This document shows, piece after piece, positions 36,236 to 45,739 of a DNA stretch of 64,000 nucleotides (position 1 is its first letter; each line of letters opens with the position of its first letter). The DNA lies in NCBI GenBank assembly GCA_016716625.1, contig JADJVJ010000001.1, positions 1,488,001 through 1,552,000 of the forward strand, read 5' to 3'. The DNA comes from Nostocoides sp. Lineage in GTDB: Bacteria; Actinomycetota; Actinomycetes; Actinomycetales; Dermatophilaceae. The notes beneath the pieces were generated by a model. It ran no database searches, was not told where the DNA came from, and worked only from the letters and a program-made list of their open reading frames with translations. The position numbers and the translations under genes are program-made.

Positions 36236-37720
36236 TCAGTTTCCGGTGAGCTTCTCGCGCAGCGCGGCCAGGGCCTCATCCGAGGCCAGGGTGCCCTCGG
36301 CGACCGGGGCGGCCGGCCGGGGCGTGTCGCTGTCGTCGCCGGTCTCCGAGGAGTATGACGCCGGGATCTCGGCGTTCGCGGCGGCGTCGGCGTCGGCCTT
36401 GACGGCTTCCTCGACCTGCGAGCGGTGCGCCTCCCAGCGGGCGTAGGCGTCGGCGTACTGCTTCTCCCACGCCTCACGCTGCTTCTCGTAGCCCTCAAGC
36501 CACTCGTTGGTCTCCGGGTCGAAGCCCTCCGGGTACTTGTAGTTGCCGGCCTCGTCGTACTCGGCGGCCATCCCGTAGAGGGTCGGGTCGAACTCGACCT
36601 GGTTGGCACCATCCTCGTTCGCCTGCTTGAGCGAGAGCGAGATCCGGCGACGCTCGAGGTCGATGTCGATGACCTTGACGAAGATGTCGGAGCCCACGGT
36701 GACGACCTGCTCGGGCAGTTCGACGTGACGCTCGGCCAGCTCGGAGATGTGCACCAGACCCTCGATGCCGTCCTCGACGCGCACGAACGCACCGAACGGG
36801 ACGAGCTTGGTGACCTTACCCGGGACGACCTGACCGATGGCGTGGGTTCGGGCGAAGTGCTGCCACGGGTCCTCCTGGGTCGCCTTGAGCGAGAGCGACA
36901 CCCGCTCGCGGTCCATGTCGACGTCGAGCACCTCGACGGTGACCTCGTCGCCCACCTCGACAACCTCGTTCGGGTGGTCGATGTGCTTCCAGGACAGCTC
37001 GGACACGTGCACCAGACCGTCCACGCCGCCGAGGTCGACGAACGCACCGAAGTTCACGATGCTGCTGACGACACCGGAGCGGACCTGACCCTTCTGGAGT
37101 TCGCGGAGGAAGGTCGTGCGGACCTCGGACTGGGTCTGCTCGAGCCACGCGCGGCGGGAGAGCACGACGTTGTTGCGGTTCTTGTCGAGTTCGATGATCT
37201 TGGCCTCGATCTCCTTGCCGACATACGGCTGGAGGTCACGGACACGACGCATTTCGACAAGGGAGGCCGGGAGGAACCCACGCAGACCGATGTCGAGGAT
37301 GAGGCCGCCCTTGACGACCTCGATGACGGTGCCGGTGACCACGCCATCCTCTTCCTTGACCTTCTCGATCGTGCCCCAGGCGCGCTCGTACTGGGCGCGC
37401 TTCTTGGAGAGGATGAGCCGACCCTCCTTGTCCTCCTTCTGGAGAACGAGGGCTTCGACCTCGTCGCCGACCGAGACAACCTCGGAGGGGTCGACGTCGT
37501 GCTTGATGGAGAGCTCGCGCGAGGGGATGACACCCTCGGTCTTGTAGCCGATGTCGAGCAGGACCTCGTCCCGGTCGACCTTGACGATGCGACCTTCGAC
37601 AATGTCGCCGTCGTTGAAGTGCTTGATCGTCGCGTCGATCGCGGCGAGGAGGTCCTCCTCCGTGCCGATGTCGTTGATGGCAACAGAGGGGGCGGTCGTG
37701 TCGACCGAGGTGACAGTCAT
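36236..37720 (-). CDS. rpsA: 30S ribosomal protein S1
   Basis: mRNA-binding ribosomal protein, 494 residues from ATG 37720 (GGAG nine bases upstream; the longer frame to 37783 is rejected). Four S1 repeats run from about residue 35 to 375: GDIVEGRIVKVDRDEVLLDIGYKTEGVIP-type first repeat, GTVIEVVKGGLILDIGLRGFLP, GVVSSIVNFGAFVDLGGVDGLVH and GKVTKLVPFGAFVRVEDGIEGLVH (each cited by its position in the sequence order). The last about 110 residues are an acidic, Glu/Ala-rich tail typical of actinobacterial S1. Normally between polA and coaE; here the glycan island separates it from polA. Confidence 0.97.
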   Translation of the reverse strand: MTVTSVDTTAPSVAINDIGTEEDLLAAIDATIKHFNDGDIVEGRIVKVDRDEVLLDIGYKTEGVIPSRELSIKHDVDPSEVVSVGDEVEALVLQKEDKEGRLILSKKRAQYERAWGTIEKVKEEDGVVTGTVIEVVKGGLILDIGLRGFLPASLVEMRRVRDLQPYVGKEIEAKIIELDKNRNNVVLSRRAWLEQTQSEVRTTFLRELQKGQVRSGVVSSIVNFGAFVDLGGVDGLVHVSELSWKHIDHPNEVVEVGDEVTVEVLDVDMDRERVSLSLKATQEDPWQHFARTHAIGQVVPGKVTKLVPFGAFVRVEDGIEGLVHISELAERHVELPEQVVTVGSDIFVKVIDIDLERRRISLSLKQANEDGANQVEFDPTLYGMAAEYDEAGNYKYPEGFDPETNEWLEGYEKQREAWEKQYADAYARWEAHRSQVEEAVKADADAAANAEIPASYSSETGDDSDTPRPAAPVAEGTLASDEALAALREKLTGN

Positions 37721-37854
37721 GTAGTAGGAACTCCGATTGTGGACAGATGGACTCGATGGATGATGGTGATGGCACTCGCGCACGCAAAAGGGCGCACGAA
37801 TGCCCGGTCAGCCTACCGGCGACCGGCACCCGGAACCAACTCCGTGGACCCGGC

Positions 37855-38652
37855 GTGACCAGCGAGGTCGCCCGGCGGGAGATCCCCGCCGCGGAGTCCG
37901 TCTCCGCCAACCGCTCCTGGTGGGACGGGCAGGCCGCGGACTACTACGCCGAGCACGGTGCCTTCCTCGGCGACGTCGGCTTCATCTGGGGGCCCGAAGG
38001 CTGGACCGAGGCCGAACTCGACGTCCTCGCCCTGCGCCCCGGTCTGCGGGTCCTTGAGATCGGCGGCGGGGCCGGGCAGTGCGCCCGGTGGGTCCAGCAG
38101 GCGTATGGCGGGCAGGTCGCCTCGAGTGACCTTTCCTTGGGCATGCTCCGCACCGGCCAGAGCATCGACGCGGCCACCGAGCGCCGGCTGCCGCTGCTCC
38201 AGGTCGACGGGCGGGCGCTGCCGTTCGCGTCGGCGAGCATGGACCGGGTCTTCACGGCATACGGGGTGATCCCGTTCGTCGCCGACCCGGCCACCGTCTT
38301 CGCCGAGGTGGCCCGGGTGCTTCGGCCCGGGGGACGCTTCGCCTTCTCGACCTCGCACCCGATCCGGTGGGCCTTCCCGGACGACCCCGGGCAGGGCGGG
38401 CTCACCGTCACCCAGAGCTACTTCGACACCCGGGCCTATGTCGAGACCGAGAGCGGCCGGACGGCGTATGCCGAGCACCACCGCACCCTCGGAACACTGC
38501 TCGCCGGGGTCATTGCCTCGGGGCTCGTCCTCGCCGAGGTCCGCGAACCGGAATGGAAGGAGAGCACCCACGGCACGTGGGGCGGATGGTCTCCGCTGCG
38601 CGGAGGGCTCATCCCGGGCACGCTCATCGTCGCCGCGGACAAGCCAGCGTGA
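37855..38652 (+). CDS. Class I SAM-dependent methyltransferase
   Basis: 265 residues from GTG 37855. Motif I is VLEIGGGAGQCARW near residue 64-77, then SSDLS, LPFASASMDRVFTAYGVIPF (motif IV region) and LRPGGRFAFSTSHPIRW. The TSHPIRWAF and WGGWSPLRG stretches are typical of a ubiE-like actinobacterial family found near rpsA. Substrate unknown. Start choice is uncertain because no good ribosome-binding site is visible; ATG 37747 would give a basic, unlikely extension overlapping the rpsA promoter region. Confidence 0.85.
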   Translation: MTSEVARREIPAAESVSANRSWWDGQAADYYAEHGAFLGDVGFIWGPEGWTEAELDVLALRPGLRVLEIGGGAGQCARWVQQAYGGQVASSDLSLGMLRTGQSIDAATERRLPLLQVDGRALPFASASMDRVFTAYGVIPFVADPATVFAEVARVLRPGGRFAFSTSHPIRWAFPDDPGQGGLTVTQSYFDTRAYVETESGRTAYAEHHRTLGTLLAGVIASGLVLAEVREPEWKESTHGTWGGWSPLRGGLIPGTLIVAADKPA

Positions 38653-38664
38653 ACGCCGGGCGGC

Positions 38665-38790
38665 TCAGCGGATCGGCGCTGCCGCCGTCGGCCCGTTGGC
38701 CGCGATGAGTTCGGGGTGCTCCCGGAACCAGCCGATCGTCCGCCGCCTCAGCGTGTCTCCCGCAGTCCGGCAGGCGGATCGGGGCTCAGG
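38665..38790 (-). pseudogene. C-terminal remnant of an NAD-dependent sugar epimerase/dehydratase-like gene
   Basis: Forty-one sense codons in frame, directly after the stop of the DUF3068 gene, ending at TGA 38667-38665. The translation contains DTLRRRTIGWFREHPELI, which looks like the last helix of SDR-type nucleotide-sugar epimerases, but there is no start codon and no catalytic part. Probably a deletion scar at the edge of the glycan island. The identification is by pattern only. Confidence 0.35.
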
Positions 38791-39696
38791 TCAACCGCGC
38801 GTGTCCGAATCATTCGATCCGGACGCGTGCGCGGCAACCGTGCCGGAGCGCGCCGCGAACAGCCCGCCGACCAGGGCGAGGAGGCCGAGTGCACCGAAAA
38901 CCCACGGCGCTCCCGCGAGAAGGCTCAGCTGGCTGCCACTCTTCTTCGCCGACTCCACGTTGGCGGCAACGGTCTCATCGGTGAAGCCGAAGTCCAGATC
39001 GAGGACGGTGGTACCCGTGTCGGTCTTGCGGATCTGCTTTTCCTGCTGCTTGATGAAGGAACCCGTCACCGGGTCGATCCACAGGGTCTTGTCGCTGCTG
39101 TAGGTGCCCTGGATGTCCGAGGCGATCTCTGCCGACTCGTCCTGAGAGACCATCTTGAACCGGTAGGTGTTCAGTCCACCAATGGCTTCCTCACCGTCGA
39201 AGGTCGCGTCGACCGTGCGCTTCAGAACCCCGTCCCACATGGCGTATGTCTTCTGCTCCACACCGAAGGGGAATTTGTTGACCAGACCTTCATGCTTGGA
39301 CTCGGCACTCACATAGCGTTCTTCGTGCACCGGAAGAGCAGTCACCCGATCCGTCGCGAAGGTGTCGGTGCTCGCGGTGATGAGCGTCGACGAAGGCGAG
39401 GTGTCCTCGCTGCAGTCCTTGGTCGTGCCATCGTCCTTGACGAGGCAGCTGAAGGTATCGAAGACGACGACACCATCGTCCGAGAGCTTGCCGTTGGCGA
39501 CGGTGTGGCTGAGAGCCTTGACGGGCGATGAGCCGCCCGACGGCAGTACCGCGGCCTGTCCGCTCAAGCGCGTGTACGAGTCGATGTTGAGTGGCGTCTT
39601 CTTGACCTGCGCCGGAATATACAGCAGAGCCAGGAGGGCAGTTGTGAGCAGGAAGGCTCCAAGCCCGAAGAGCACAAGGCTGACAATTCGACGCAT
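38791..39696 (-). CDS. DUF3068 (PorA-like) membrane-anchored protein
   Basis: 301 residues from ATG 39696. One N-terminal helix (IVSLVLFGLGAFLLTTALLA, residues 4-23), a large extracytoplasmic beta-rich region, and a C-terminal helix (PWVFGALGLLALVGGLFAA) give a two-anchor topology. The LYIPAQVKKTPLNIDSYTRL and WIDPVTGSFIKQQ stretches match the DUF3068 family of actinobacterial envelope proteins, of unknown function. Two paired Cys in the outer domain may form a disulphide. It lies beside acyltransferase and arabinosyltransferase-like genes, consistent with an envelope role. Confidence 0.82.
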   Translation of the reverse strand: MRRIVSLVLFGLGAFLLTTALLALLYIPAQVKKTPLNIDSYTRLSGQAAVLPSGGSSPVKALSHTVANGKLSDDGVVVFDTFSCLVKDDGTTKDCSEDTSPSSTLITASTDTFATDRVTALPVHEERYVSAESKHEGLVNKFPFGVEQKTYAMWDGVLKRTVDATFDGEEAIGGLNTYRFKMVSQDESAEIASDIQGTYSSDKTLWIDPVTGSFIKQQEKQIRKTDTGTTVLDLDFGFTDETVAANVESAKKSGSQLSLLAGAPWVFGALGLLALVGGLFAARSGTVAAHASGSNDSDTRG

Positions 39697-39808
39697 GTGT
39701 GGCACGCACCTTCGCTTCGAGGTCGGATCAAGGACCCGTGGATTGCAGGGTGACCCTACCAGCCGGTACCGCGGCATAGCGACAACTTCACAATGTCGCG
39801 CCCTGGCC

Positions 39809-39814
39809 TAGTCT
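39809..39814 (+). promoter_or_regulatory. Candidate -10 for leaderless acyltransferase 1
   Basis: TAGTCT seven bases before GTG 39822; TTCACA 16 bases further upstream may serve as -35. No Shine-Dalgarno is present. Confidence 0.5.
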
Positions 39815-39821
39815 GGCGTGC

Positions 39822-41021
39822 GTGTCGACCGATCCCGTGCGCCTGCACGGCATGCCGCTCACGCGCTTCCCGGCCCTTGACGGCCTGCGCGGAGTCGCAG
39901 CGCTCATGGTCTTTGCCACGCATGCATCGTTTCTCACCGGCATGAGCGGCCAGAACACCCTCGTCGGCCGTCTTCTTGCGCGTGGCGACTTCGGTGTCGC
40001 CCTCTTCTTCGCACTCTCGGGGTTCCTCCTCTCCCGGCAGCTGCACCATTCCCTGGCGTCGACCGGATCCGTGCGCGGGGGCAGGTATCTTCTTCGGCGG
40101 GTCGCACGGATCTTCCCCGCCTATTGGCTCACTCTCGGCGTCCTCGCCGTGCTGACCTCGGCGTCCTGGCGTGATGTCATCGTGCACGCGCTTGGCCTGC
40201 AGATCTATGTGTCGGACTCGTCGATCGCGGCGTTCGGTCAGTCCTGGAGCGTGGCCACCGAGTTCTCCTTCTATCTGGTGTTGCCTCTGCTCGCCCTGGG
40301 CCTTCATCGGCTCCGTGCCTACCGACCTCAGTGGGTCGTTCCCCTGCTCTGCTCCGCCGTCGCGGCAACCTCGCTCAGCACCCTGCTCGTGCCCGCGGCC
40401 GTTCTTGGCCAGGACCTCGTACTCGAACGTCTGCTGCCCTGGCGGGCCCCCTTCTTTCTCATCGGGATCCTCGTCGCCGAGATGTTGATCACCCCGACGA
40501 GTCGTTCTTCGCGGTGGCTCCGCCCGCTCGCCGCACAACCGGCTGCCGCGGTGGCGCTCGCAGCATCCGCATACCTTGCCGGAACTACCCCGATCGCCGG
40601 ATCGCTACTCCTCGAACCAACCGCTGGCGTGCCGCTCTTCCTGCGTACCCTGCTCGCGTGTGTCGTCGCCGGCGCACTGCTCGTGCCACTCACCCTCGGA
40701 CCCACGTCGACTCTCACTCACCAGCTCTCGCGCCCGACCACCCGATGGCTCGGCACGGTGAGTTACGGGGTCTTCCTATGGCACCTACCCGTCCTCGAAG
40801 GACTGTATGCCCTCAGTGGCGCTCCCCCTTTCCGAGGTGGGATTCTCCCGCTCGTGGCCGTCGGCCTACCACTCAGCCTTTTCCTGGGGTGGGTGAGCCA
40901 TTCGATGATCGAGCTGCCCGCTTCCCGGCTCGCCGCCCGATGGACCCGAGATCGCCGCAAGGCAGAAGGCGACAATCAAGGCGACACGGACCCCTCCCTC
41001 GATCAGCCTCGATCCCGGTAG
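39822..41021 (+). CDS. Acyltransferase family 3 membrane protein (first of three)
   Basis: 399-residue OafA/NodX-type membrane O-acyltransferase with about ten helices. Family motifs: FPALDGLRGVAALMVF with catalytic-type His in ATHASF, FFALSGFLLSRQ, RRVARIFPAYW (RxxRIxPxYW), SWSVATEFSFY, and GVFLWHLPVLE near the C-terminus. Likely moves acyl groups from acyl-CoA to an envelope polysaccharide. GTG start. Its last 156 bases overlap the 3' end of the AftD-like gene on the other strand, with its polar tail lying opposite the last membrane helix of that protein. Confidence 0.88.
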   Translation: MSTDPVRLHGMPLTRFPALDGLRGVAALMVFATHASFLTGMSGQNTLVGRLLARGDFGVALFFALSGFLLSRQLHHSLASTGSVRGGRYLLRRVARIFPAYWLTLGVLAVLTSASWRDVIVHALGLQIYVSDSSIAAFGQSWSVATEFSFYLVLPLLALGLHRLRAYRPQWVVPLLCSAVAATSLSTLLVPAAVLGQDLVLERLLPWRAPFFLIGILVAEMLITPTSRSSRWLRPLAAQPAAAVALAASAYLAGTTPIAGSLLLEPTAGVPLFLRTLLACVVAGALLVPLTLGPTSTLTHQLSRPTTRWLGTVSYGVFLWHLPVLEGLYALSGAPPFRGGILPLVAVGLPLSLFLGWVSHSMIELPASRLAARWTRDRRKAEGDNQGDTDPSLDQPRSR

Positions 41022-44000
41022 CTGAGGCCCGATCACGGCGACGGTGAAGGCCGACCCGAGGCTCAGACAGATCAGCAGCGCCACCCTGTGGACCTCGCGA
41101 AGCCTCGCCGCCCCGAGCATGGTCACGATCCCGGCCGCTAGGCCCGCTGGGCCAGCGAGAACCCCCGACAGCACGACCGAGGCCGAGCCCACCACTGGTC
41201 GGCTCGGCCCGTGGCGTCCAGTCTCCCGGGCGGCATACTCACGCGGGGCCCTGAGGGCGGCCCGCCTCCACGGCCGCCAGAGCGCTGCGACCACGAGAGC
41301 GCCCGCGGCCAGCCCGCCCAGAACGAGCGCCCAGCGGTATGCCGTCTCCGGCGTGAACCCGACCGTGACAGTCCCCCCGACCCCCGCCGGGACGACGAAC
41401 CCCTGGCGATGCCCGTCGACGACAATCGGTGCCAGCCGATGACCCTCGATGCTCGCGGACCAGCCTTCGCTGACGTTCAGGGTGAGGGCGAGGACCCGAG
41501 CGTGGGCGGCGGCGGTGACGAGGACAGTGCCCTCCGTCGCGCTCGTCCACTGGCCAGCGGCCCCGATGGGGTGAGCCGGAGCAAACGCCGTGGCATCCCT
41601 GACCAGGAGCGTTCGGGCGGGCAGGAAGCCGTGCCACCGAGACACCGAGACGACATCCGAACGTCCGGAGAGTGACACGGGGGAACAGGCCCGCCAATGG
41701 ACCGGCGCCAGCGAAAGCAGCCCCTCTCTGGTTGCGGTGACCCGCGTGGGGACTGATCTCCCGTTGATCGTGACGGTGGGACCCGATCCACACTCTGCTG
41801 AATCCGACGCGGGAGCTGGGAGCAACTCGGCGCCGAGCGTGGAGACTTCCGCGAGCTCGAGGGCAGCCACTGAGGAGCGTGAGCCACTGAGGGGGGAGAG
41901 GAAGGTCAGCGCGATACGTCGTGTGGTCACTGTGTCCAGGGTGATCGTGCCATCGGCGGCGGGCCTTTGGATCGTCGAACGCCCGCCGGCCTCGACCCGA
42001 ACGACAGGGCTCCCCTTCGCGAGCCACCCTGCACGCGTCCGAAGTCTGAGCCCGGTCAGCGTCACCGACTCCTTGAGTTCGATCGTCACTGTGGGGCTGG
42101 CGTCCTCAACCGCTGGACTCCAGGCTGTGCGCACATCACCATCGAGAACCACCTCGGGCGCCGCGGCCACGGCGCTGGTCCGAGAACTGCTTGCGGAGAC
42201 AACCGCACCCGGAGTGACACCAAGGACACCCCCTTCACGGCCCGCGCGCAAGGTCCCGGACAGCAGCCAGTCGCTCGGGGTCTGGGTGGTCATCCGGTAG
42301 GTGGCAACCCCACCAACCTCAGGATCGACGCTCTCGCCGCCGAAGCAGTGCAGTTCCTCAGTGACCACGAGGCAGCCGTCCCGGCCGATGAGCCCAGATC
42401 CGAGGACCACCACCGTCGGAGGAGACGTGGTGGCCGCCGGCGGAAGAGCAAGGACCTCGCGAGCCACGACCCCAGGCATCGCGACCTCGGCAAGTCCCGT
42501 CAGGGCGTTGGCGGGGTCTCCCTTGGAGGTCCGCAGAATGGTGATTGCCAGGGTCGCTGTCCGCGCACCACCGAGGTCGATGCGGTTCGGCCCAGCGCCA
42601 AGTGCGGCGACAACCGCACCGGACGCAGTGCGCACCTCGATCAGCGTCGCCGCCGCGCGCTGATCTGGGACAAGGTCCGACGGTGTGGCCGGGGTGACGA
42701 CCACGTGGTCCACGGTGCGCTCCGTCTCGAGGTGGATGGTCAGGGTGGGTTTGTCCGTCCACTGGGTCAGCCAGGCCGACGCGGGATCCCCGTCCAAGGC
42801 CGCGAACGGGCGAGCCGCCGGCGCGTATCCAGCGAAGGTGTAATCGTCGGCGAGCGACGAAGAGGCCGAGACCCCGGCAATGCCGGAGTACTGCATCGTC
42901 GACAGGGGTCCGTCCTGAACGGGTCGGTAGTCGCGCGACCCCGGCACCCCGCCCTCGGCCAGGGTCGCGGAAGCGTCCTCCCCCCGGGGGGCTCCGAAGG
43001 CCCGGTCGCGCGCCCGGATGCCGTCAGTCAAGATCGTCGGCACTCCCCCGAGCCCGGCGCGGGCTGCTGCCTGGACTCCGGCCGAGTCGTCGAAGAGAAC
43101 GGCCCGAGACCCGAGCCCCGCGTCAGCCAGGAGCGGCAAGTCGTCACTGCTGCCGGTAGCGACGGCAAGGTCCGATCCCTCGAGCAACGTAAAGTCCCCC
43201 GCCACCAAGCCCTGCAGCCGGTAGACCTCCACGGGGTGGACACGCACGCCGCTGGCGTCCACGAAGGGCACACCAAAACCGCGAGCAAGGGTCATCCCCG
43301 GGGTAGCGCGCAGCGCCGACCGAGCGAGCGGCACCGGCGGCTGCCCGCTCGCGGTCGTTGCGAGGTCGTTGCGAAGCACGACATAGCGGACGCCCCCTCG
43401 GCGAAGCACCTCCTCGGCACCAGCGATCGAACGTCCCGTCTGCAGTCGGCGCTCCAGTTCGTCGAGCAGCCGGATGGCCCCCGCCGGCGCGAGCGGAACA
43501 GCGTCGCGCACGGCATACCGGGTCCTGGTTGTCCCGCGCAGTGGCTCATCGATGGTGCGGCCCCAGGTGTACTCGCCAAAACTCGCGGCTGGCACCAGAA
43601 CGGCGCCCCCGTCGTCCTGCTCGTCGAGCCAGGCGCCCACCTCAACCCAGGCACGAGGGAGCTCCCCATGGCCTCCGCGCGCCACGATGGCACCGGTGAA
43701 GCCAGGAGCAGCCGCGATCACGACGAGCACGGCCGCCGCGGGGACCGCGCGCCGCCGAAGACCAGACCAGATCGCCCCCGACGGCAGACGCCGGGACGCG
43801 ACCACGGATACCAGGTGGGTCAGACCGATCATGAACGGCAGCCGCACCAGAAGGTCGGCTTTGTGGATGTTCCGGAAGGGCGCCCAGGGGCCGTCGAGGA
43901 GACGTTGGGCCCCAGTCACCAGCGGTGAGTCGAGAGGCCCCGAATGGGGCAACGACATGGCGAGCACGCCGATGACGAGCAGCACCCACCAGAAGCCGCG

Positions 44001-44936
44001 CAGGGGCAATGACGTCAGTGCCAACCCACCGAGACCAAGAGCTGCGACCGCAGCCGTGAGGACGATGAGGACGGGCGAGGTGGCGAGCTCGAAGCCCGCC
44101 GGCCACCACGGCCCGCCCGGCGTCAGGAGGTGCCCAACCCAGTTCGTCGTGCCGCGGAAGACATCGAGCAGGGTGATCGGTTCGGCCACGATCCTGGCGG
44201 TTTCGATCCACGACAGGAAGGGCGGCGCGTACCGGCCCATGAGGATCAGGGGGCCCAGCCACCAACTGGTGGCCGCAAGCACCGCAACGATCCAGCCCCA
44301 GGTGAGCCGGTCCCGCCACCACCCTGTGCGAGTGACCAGAAAGAGCGCTGTCGGCAGGAGCGCCACCACAGTCGCGGTCGCGTTCACCCCTCCGCAGGCG
44401 AGCACCGCCAGACCGCTCAGCGTACTGGCGCGGCGGGCGCTCAGGCGCCGCTGCCAGCCGAGCACAATCGGCCAGAGGATCAGCGGGCACAGGAGCTGGG
44501 GCTGAACCTCAGAGCTGAGCACCCCGATCGAGCTCACCACCTTGGGGGCAAGCACCCACGCCATCGCTCCCACGACCCGAGAGGTCTGCGAGCCGACGTC
44601 GAGGGCTCTGAGGAGGCCGAGCGCACCGATGAACCCCACCGTGAGAAGGACGGTCCACCACACCCGTTGGACGAGCCACGCAGGGGCGACTTCGGAGCCG
44701 ACAGCGAAGAAGGGCCCCATCGGGAACAGATACCCGTATCCCTGATTCGACAGACCGCCCCAGGTGTTCTGGGGGTCCCAGAGGTGAAGCGCCCGACGAA
44801 GCAGCCCCCAGGGGTCGAGAACGAGGTCGTACTTAGTGTCCCAGCTCAGCGAATACAGGGGTGCGGACCAGGCGACCGACCACGTCACGAGGAGGCCCGC
44901 CAGGACACCGACCCGAGGCGTGCTCGGTCGCGTCAC
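40866..44936 (-). CDS. AftD-like/DUF3367 membrane arabinofuranosyltransferase-type protein
   Basis: 1356 residues from GTG 44936, which overlaps the upstream methyltransferase stop (GTGA). The first about 430 residues hold roughly ten helices in a GT-C arrangement, with SWDTKYDLVLDPWG in the first outer loop (acidic residue expected to be catalytic) and RNIHKAD near 354-360. The middle is extracytoplasmic with discoidin/carbohydrate-binding-like repeats (AALDGDPASAWLTQW, EVVLDGDVRTAWSP). Helices return near the C-terminus. In mycobacteria AftD adds alpha-1,3-arabinofuranosyl branches; here the polymer is not known. Paralogous in design to 53215-56961. Confidence 0.85.
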   Translation of the reverse strand: MTRPSTPRVGVLAGLLVTWSVAWSAPLYSLSWDTKYDLVLDPWGLLRRALHLWDPQNTWGGLSNQGYGYLFPMGPFFAVGSEVAPAWLVQRVWWTVLLTVGFIGALGLLRALDVGSQTSRVVGAMAWVLAPKVVSSIGVLSSEVQPQLLCPLILWPIVLGWQRRLSARRASTLSGLAVLACGGVNATATVVALLPTALFLVTRTGWWRDRLTWGWIVAVLAATSWWLGPLILMGRYAPPFLSWIETARIVAEPITLLDVFRGTTNWVGHLLTPGGPWWPAGFELATSPVLIVLTAAVAALGLGGLALTSLPLRGFWWVLLVIGVLAMSLPHSGPLDSPLVTGAQRLLDGPWAPFRNIHKADLLVRLPFMIGLTHLVSVVASRRLPSGAIWSGLRRRAVPAAAVLVVIAAAPGFTGAIVARGGHGELPRAWVEVGAWLDEQDDGGAVLVPAASFGEYTWGRTIDEPLRGTTRTRYAVRDAVPLAPAGAIRLLDELERRLQTGRSIAGAEEVLRRGGVRYVVLRNDLATTASGQPPVPLARSALRATPGMTLARGFGVPFVDASGVRVHPVEVYRLQGLVAGDFTLLEGSDLAVATGSSDDLPLLADAGLGSRAVLFDDSAGVQAAARAGLGGVPTILTDGIRARDRAFGAPRGEDASATLAEGGVPGSRDYRPVQDGPLSTMQYSGIAGVSASSSLADDYTFAGYAPAARPFAALDGDPASAWLTQWTDKPTLTIHLETERTVDHVVVTPATPSDLVPDQRAAATLIEVRTASGAVVAALGAGPNRIDLGGARTATLAITILRTSKGDPANALTGLAEVAMPGVVAREVLALPPAATTSPPTVVVLGSGLIGRDGCLVVTEELHCFGGESVDPEVGGVATYRMTTQTPSDWLLSGTLRAGREGGVLGVTPGAVVSASSSRTSAVAAAPEVVLDGDVRTAWSPAVEDASPTVTIELKESVTLTGLRLRTRAGWLAKGSPVVRVEAGGRSTIQRPAADGTITLDTVTTRRIALTFLSPLSGSRSSVAALELAEVSTLGAELLPAPASDSAECGSGPTVTINGRSVPTRVTATREGLLSLAPVHWRACSPVSLSGRSDVVSVSRWHGFLPARTLLVRDATAFAPAHPIGAAGQWTSATEGTVLVTAAAHARVLALTLNVSEGWSASIEGHRLAPIVVDGHRQGFVVPAGVGGTVTVGFTPETAYRWALVLGGLAAGALVVAALWRPWRRAALRAPREYAARETGRHGPSRPVVGSASVVLSGVLAGPAGLAAGIVTMLGAARLREVHRVALLICLSLGSAFTVAVIGPQLPGSRLIEGGVRVALIVAFCLAAISGPSGGEPGSGQLDHRMAHPPQEKAEW

Positions 44937-45700
44937 CGGCGTCGCAGAACGAGCATGAGGTTCCAACTCGCGACCTCTCGCACACCAGGCACCCGAAGCA
45001 ACGGGTCGGCCCACTGGGGGTGATAGCGCGGTGCTGCCTCGAGAATCACGACCTCGGGGTGGCTGCGTGCCCAGCGCAAGCCGCCACTCACGGTCGCCGC
45101 ATGCATGGTCTCGCCGAAGCGATTCTTCGGGGGCCGTCCGTGGCGACGTTCGTAGCGGCGGCGAGCATAGTGACCGCCGAGAAGGTGCCAAGGCGAGGTC
45201 TCGTGTCCGCCCCACGGCGAGTACCAAGCGGTATAGCTGATGAAGATGAGCCCTCCAGGCTTGGCCACCCGAACCATCTCGTCCGCGACGACTCCCGGGG
45301 CGTGCACATGCTCCAGCACATTGTTGGACATCACGACGTCCGCCCAGCCGTCGGCGAACGGCAATTGCTCACCCCGGCCGACAACAGCACCCCGGTCTGG
45401 ACCGGAGCGCAGGGCCTCGTCATCGAGGTCTACGGCGAGGTACCGAGCCCCGCGCGCGACGAACTCCCGGCCGAACTGCTCCTGGCCCGCCCCGATGTCG
45501 AGCACCGTGCGCCCCTGGAGGGCCTCATGTCGAGTGATGAGTTCGAGAGTGTCGTGAGCCACCTCCGTGTAGAAGCGCTCCGGATCAGACTGTTCGTCGA
45601 GGAAGGACCGAAAGAGGGATACGGACCTGGCTACCGTCCGGTATCTTTTTCTCGACGAGCCCCGCATACGCGCATCGTACAGATCCAACGATTGCGACAT
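44933..45700 (-). CDS. Class I SAM-dependent methyltransferase of the glycan island
   Basis: 255 residues from ATG 45700 (ATG 45709 or 45721 also possible). Motif I TVLDIGAGQEQFGREF, acidic VDLDDEAL, and NNVLEHVHAPGVVADEM typical of Methyltransf_11; AKPGGLIFISYTAWYSPWGGHE follows. It starts back-to-back with the GT4 glycosyltransferase and is coupled by GTGA to the AftD-like gene, so it probably modifies the same glycan or its precursor. Confidence 0.87.
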   Translation of the reverse strand: MSQSLDLYDARMRGSSRKRYRTVARSVSLFRSFLDEQSDPERFYTEVAHDTLELITRHEALQGRTVLDIGAGQEQFGREFVARGARYLAVDLDDEALRSGPDRGAVVGRGEQLPFADGWADVVMSNNVLEHVHAPGVVADEMVRVAKPGGLIFISYTAWYSPWGGHETSPWHLLGGHYARRRYERRHGRPPKNRFGETMHAATVSGGLRWARSHPEVVILEAAPRYHPQWADPLLRVPGVREVASWNLMLVLRRR

Positions 45701-45739
45701 CGCCCTCATGAGCGGGCCCATGACCCAAGGAGACGATCC

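Noticed and set aside
39822..40590. TGTCG box near 39794 as another damage promoter for acyltransferase 1
   Set aside because: Only five bases match and the distance to TAGTCT is one base short.
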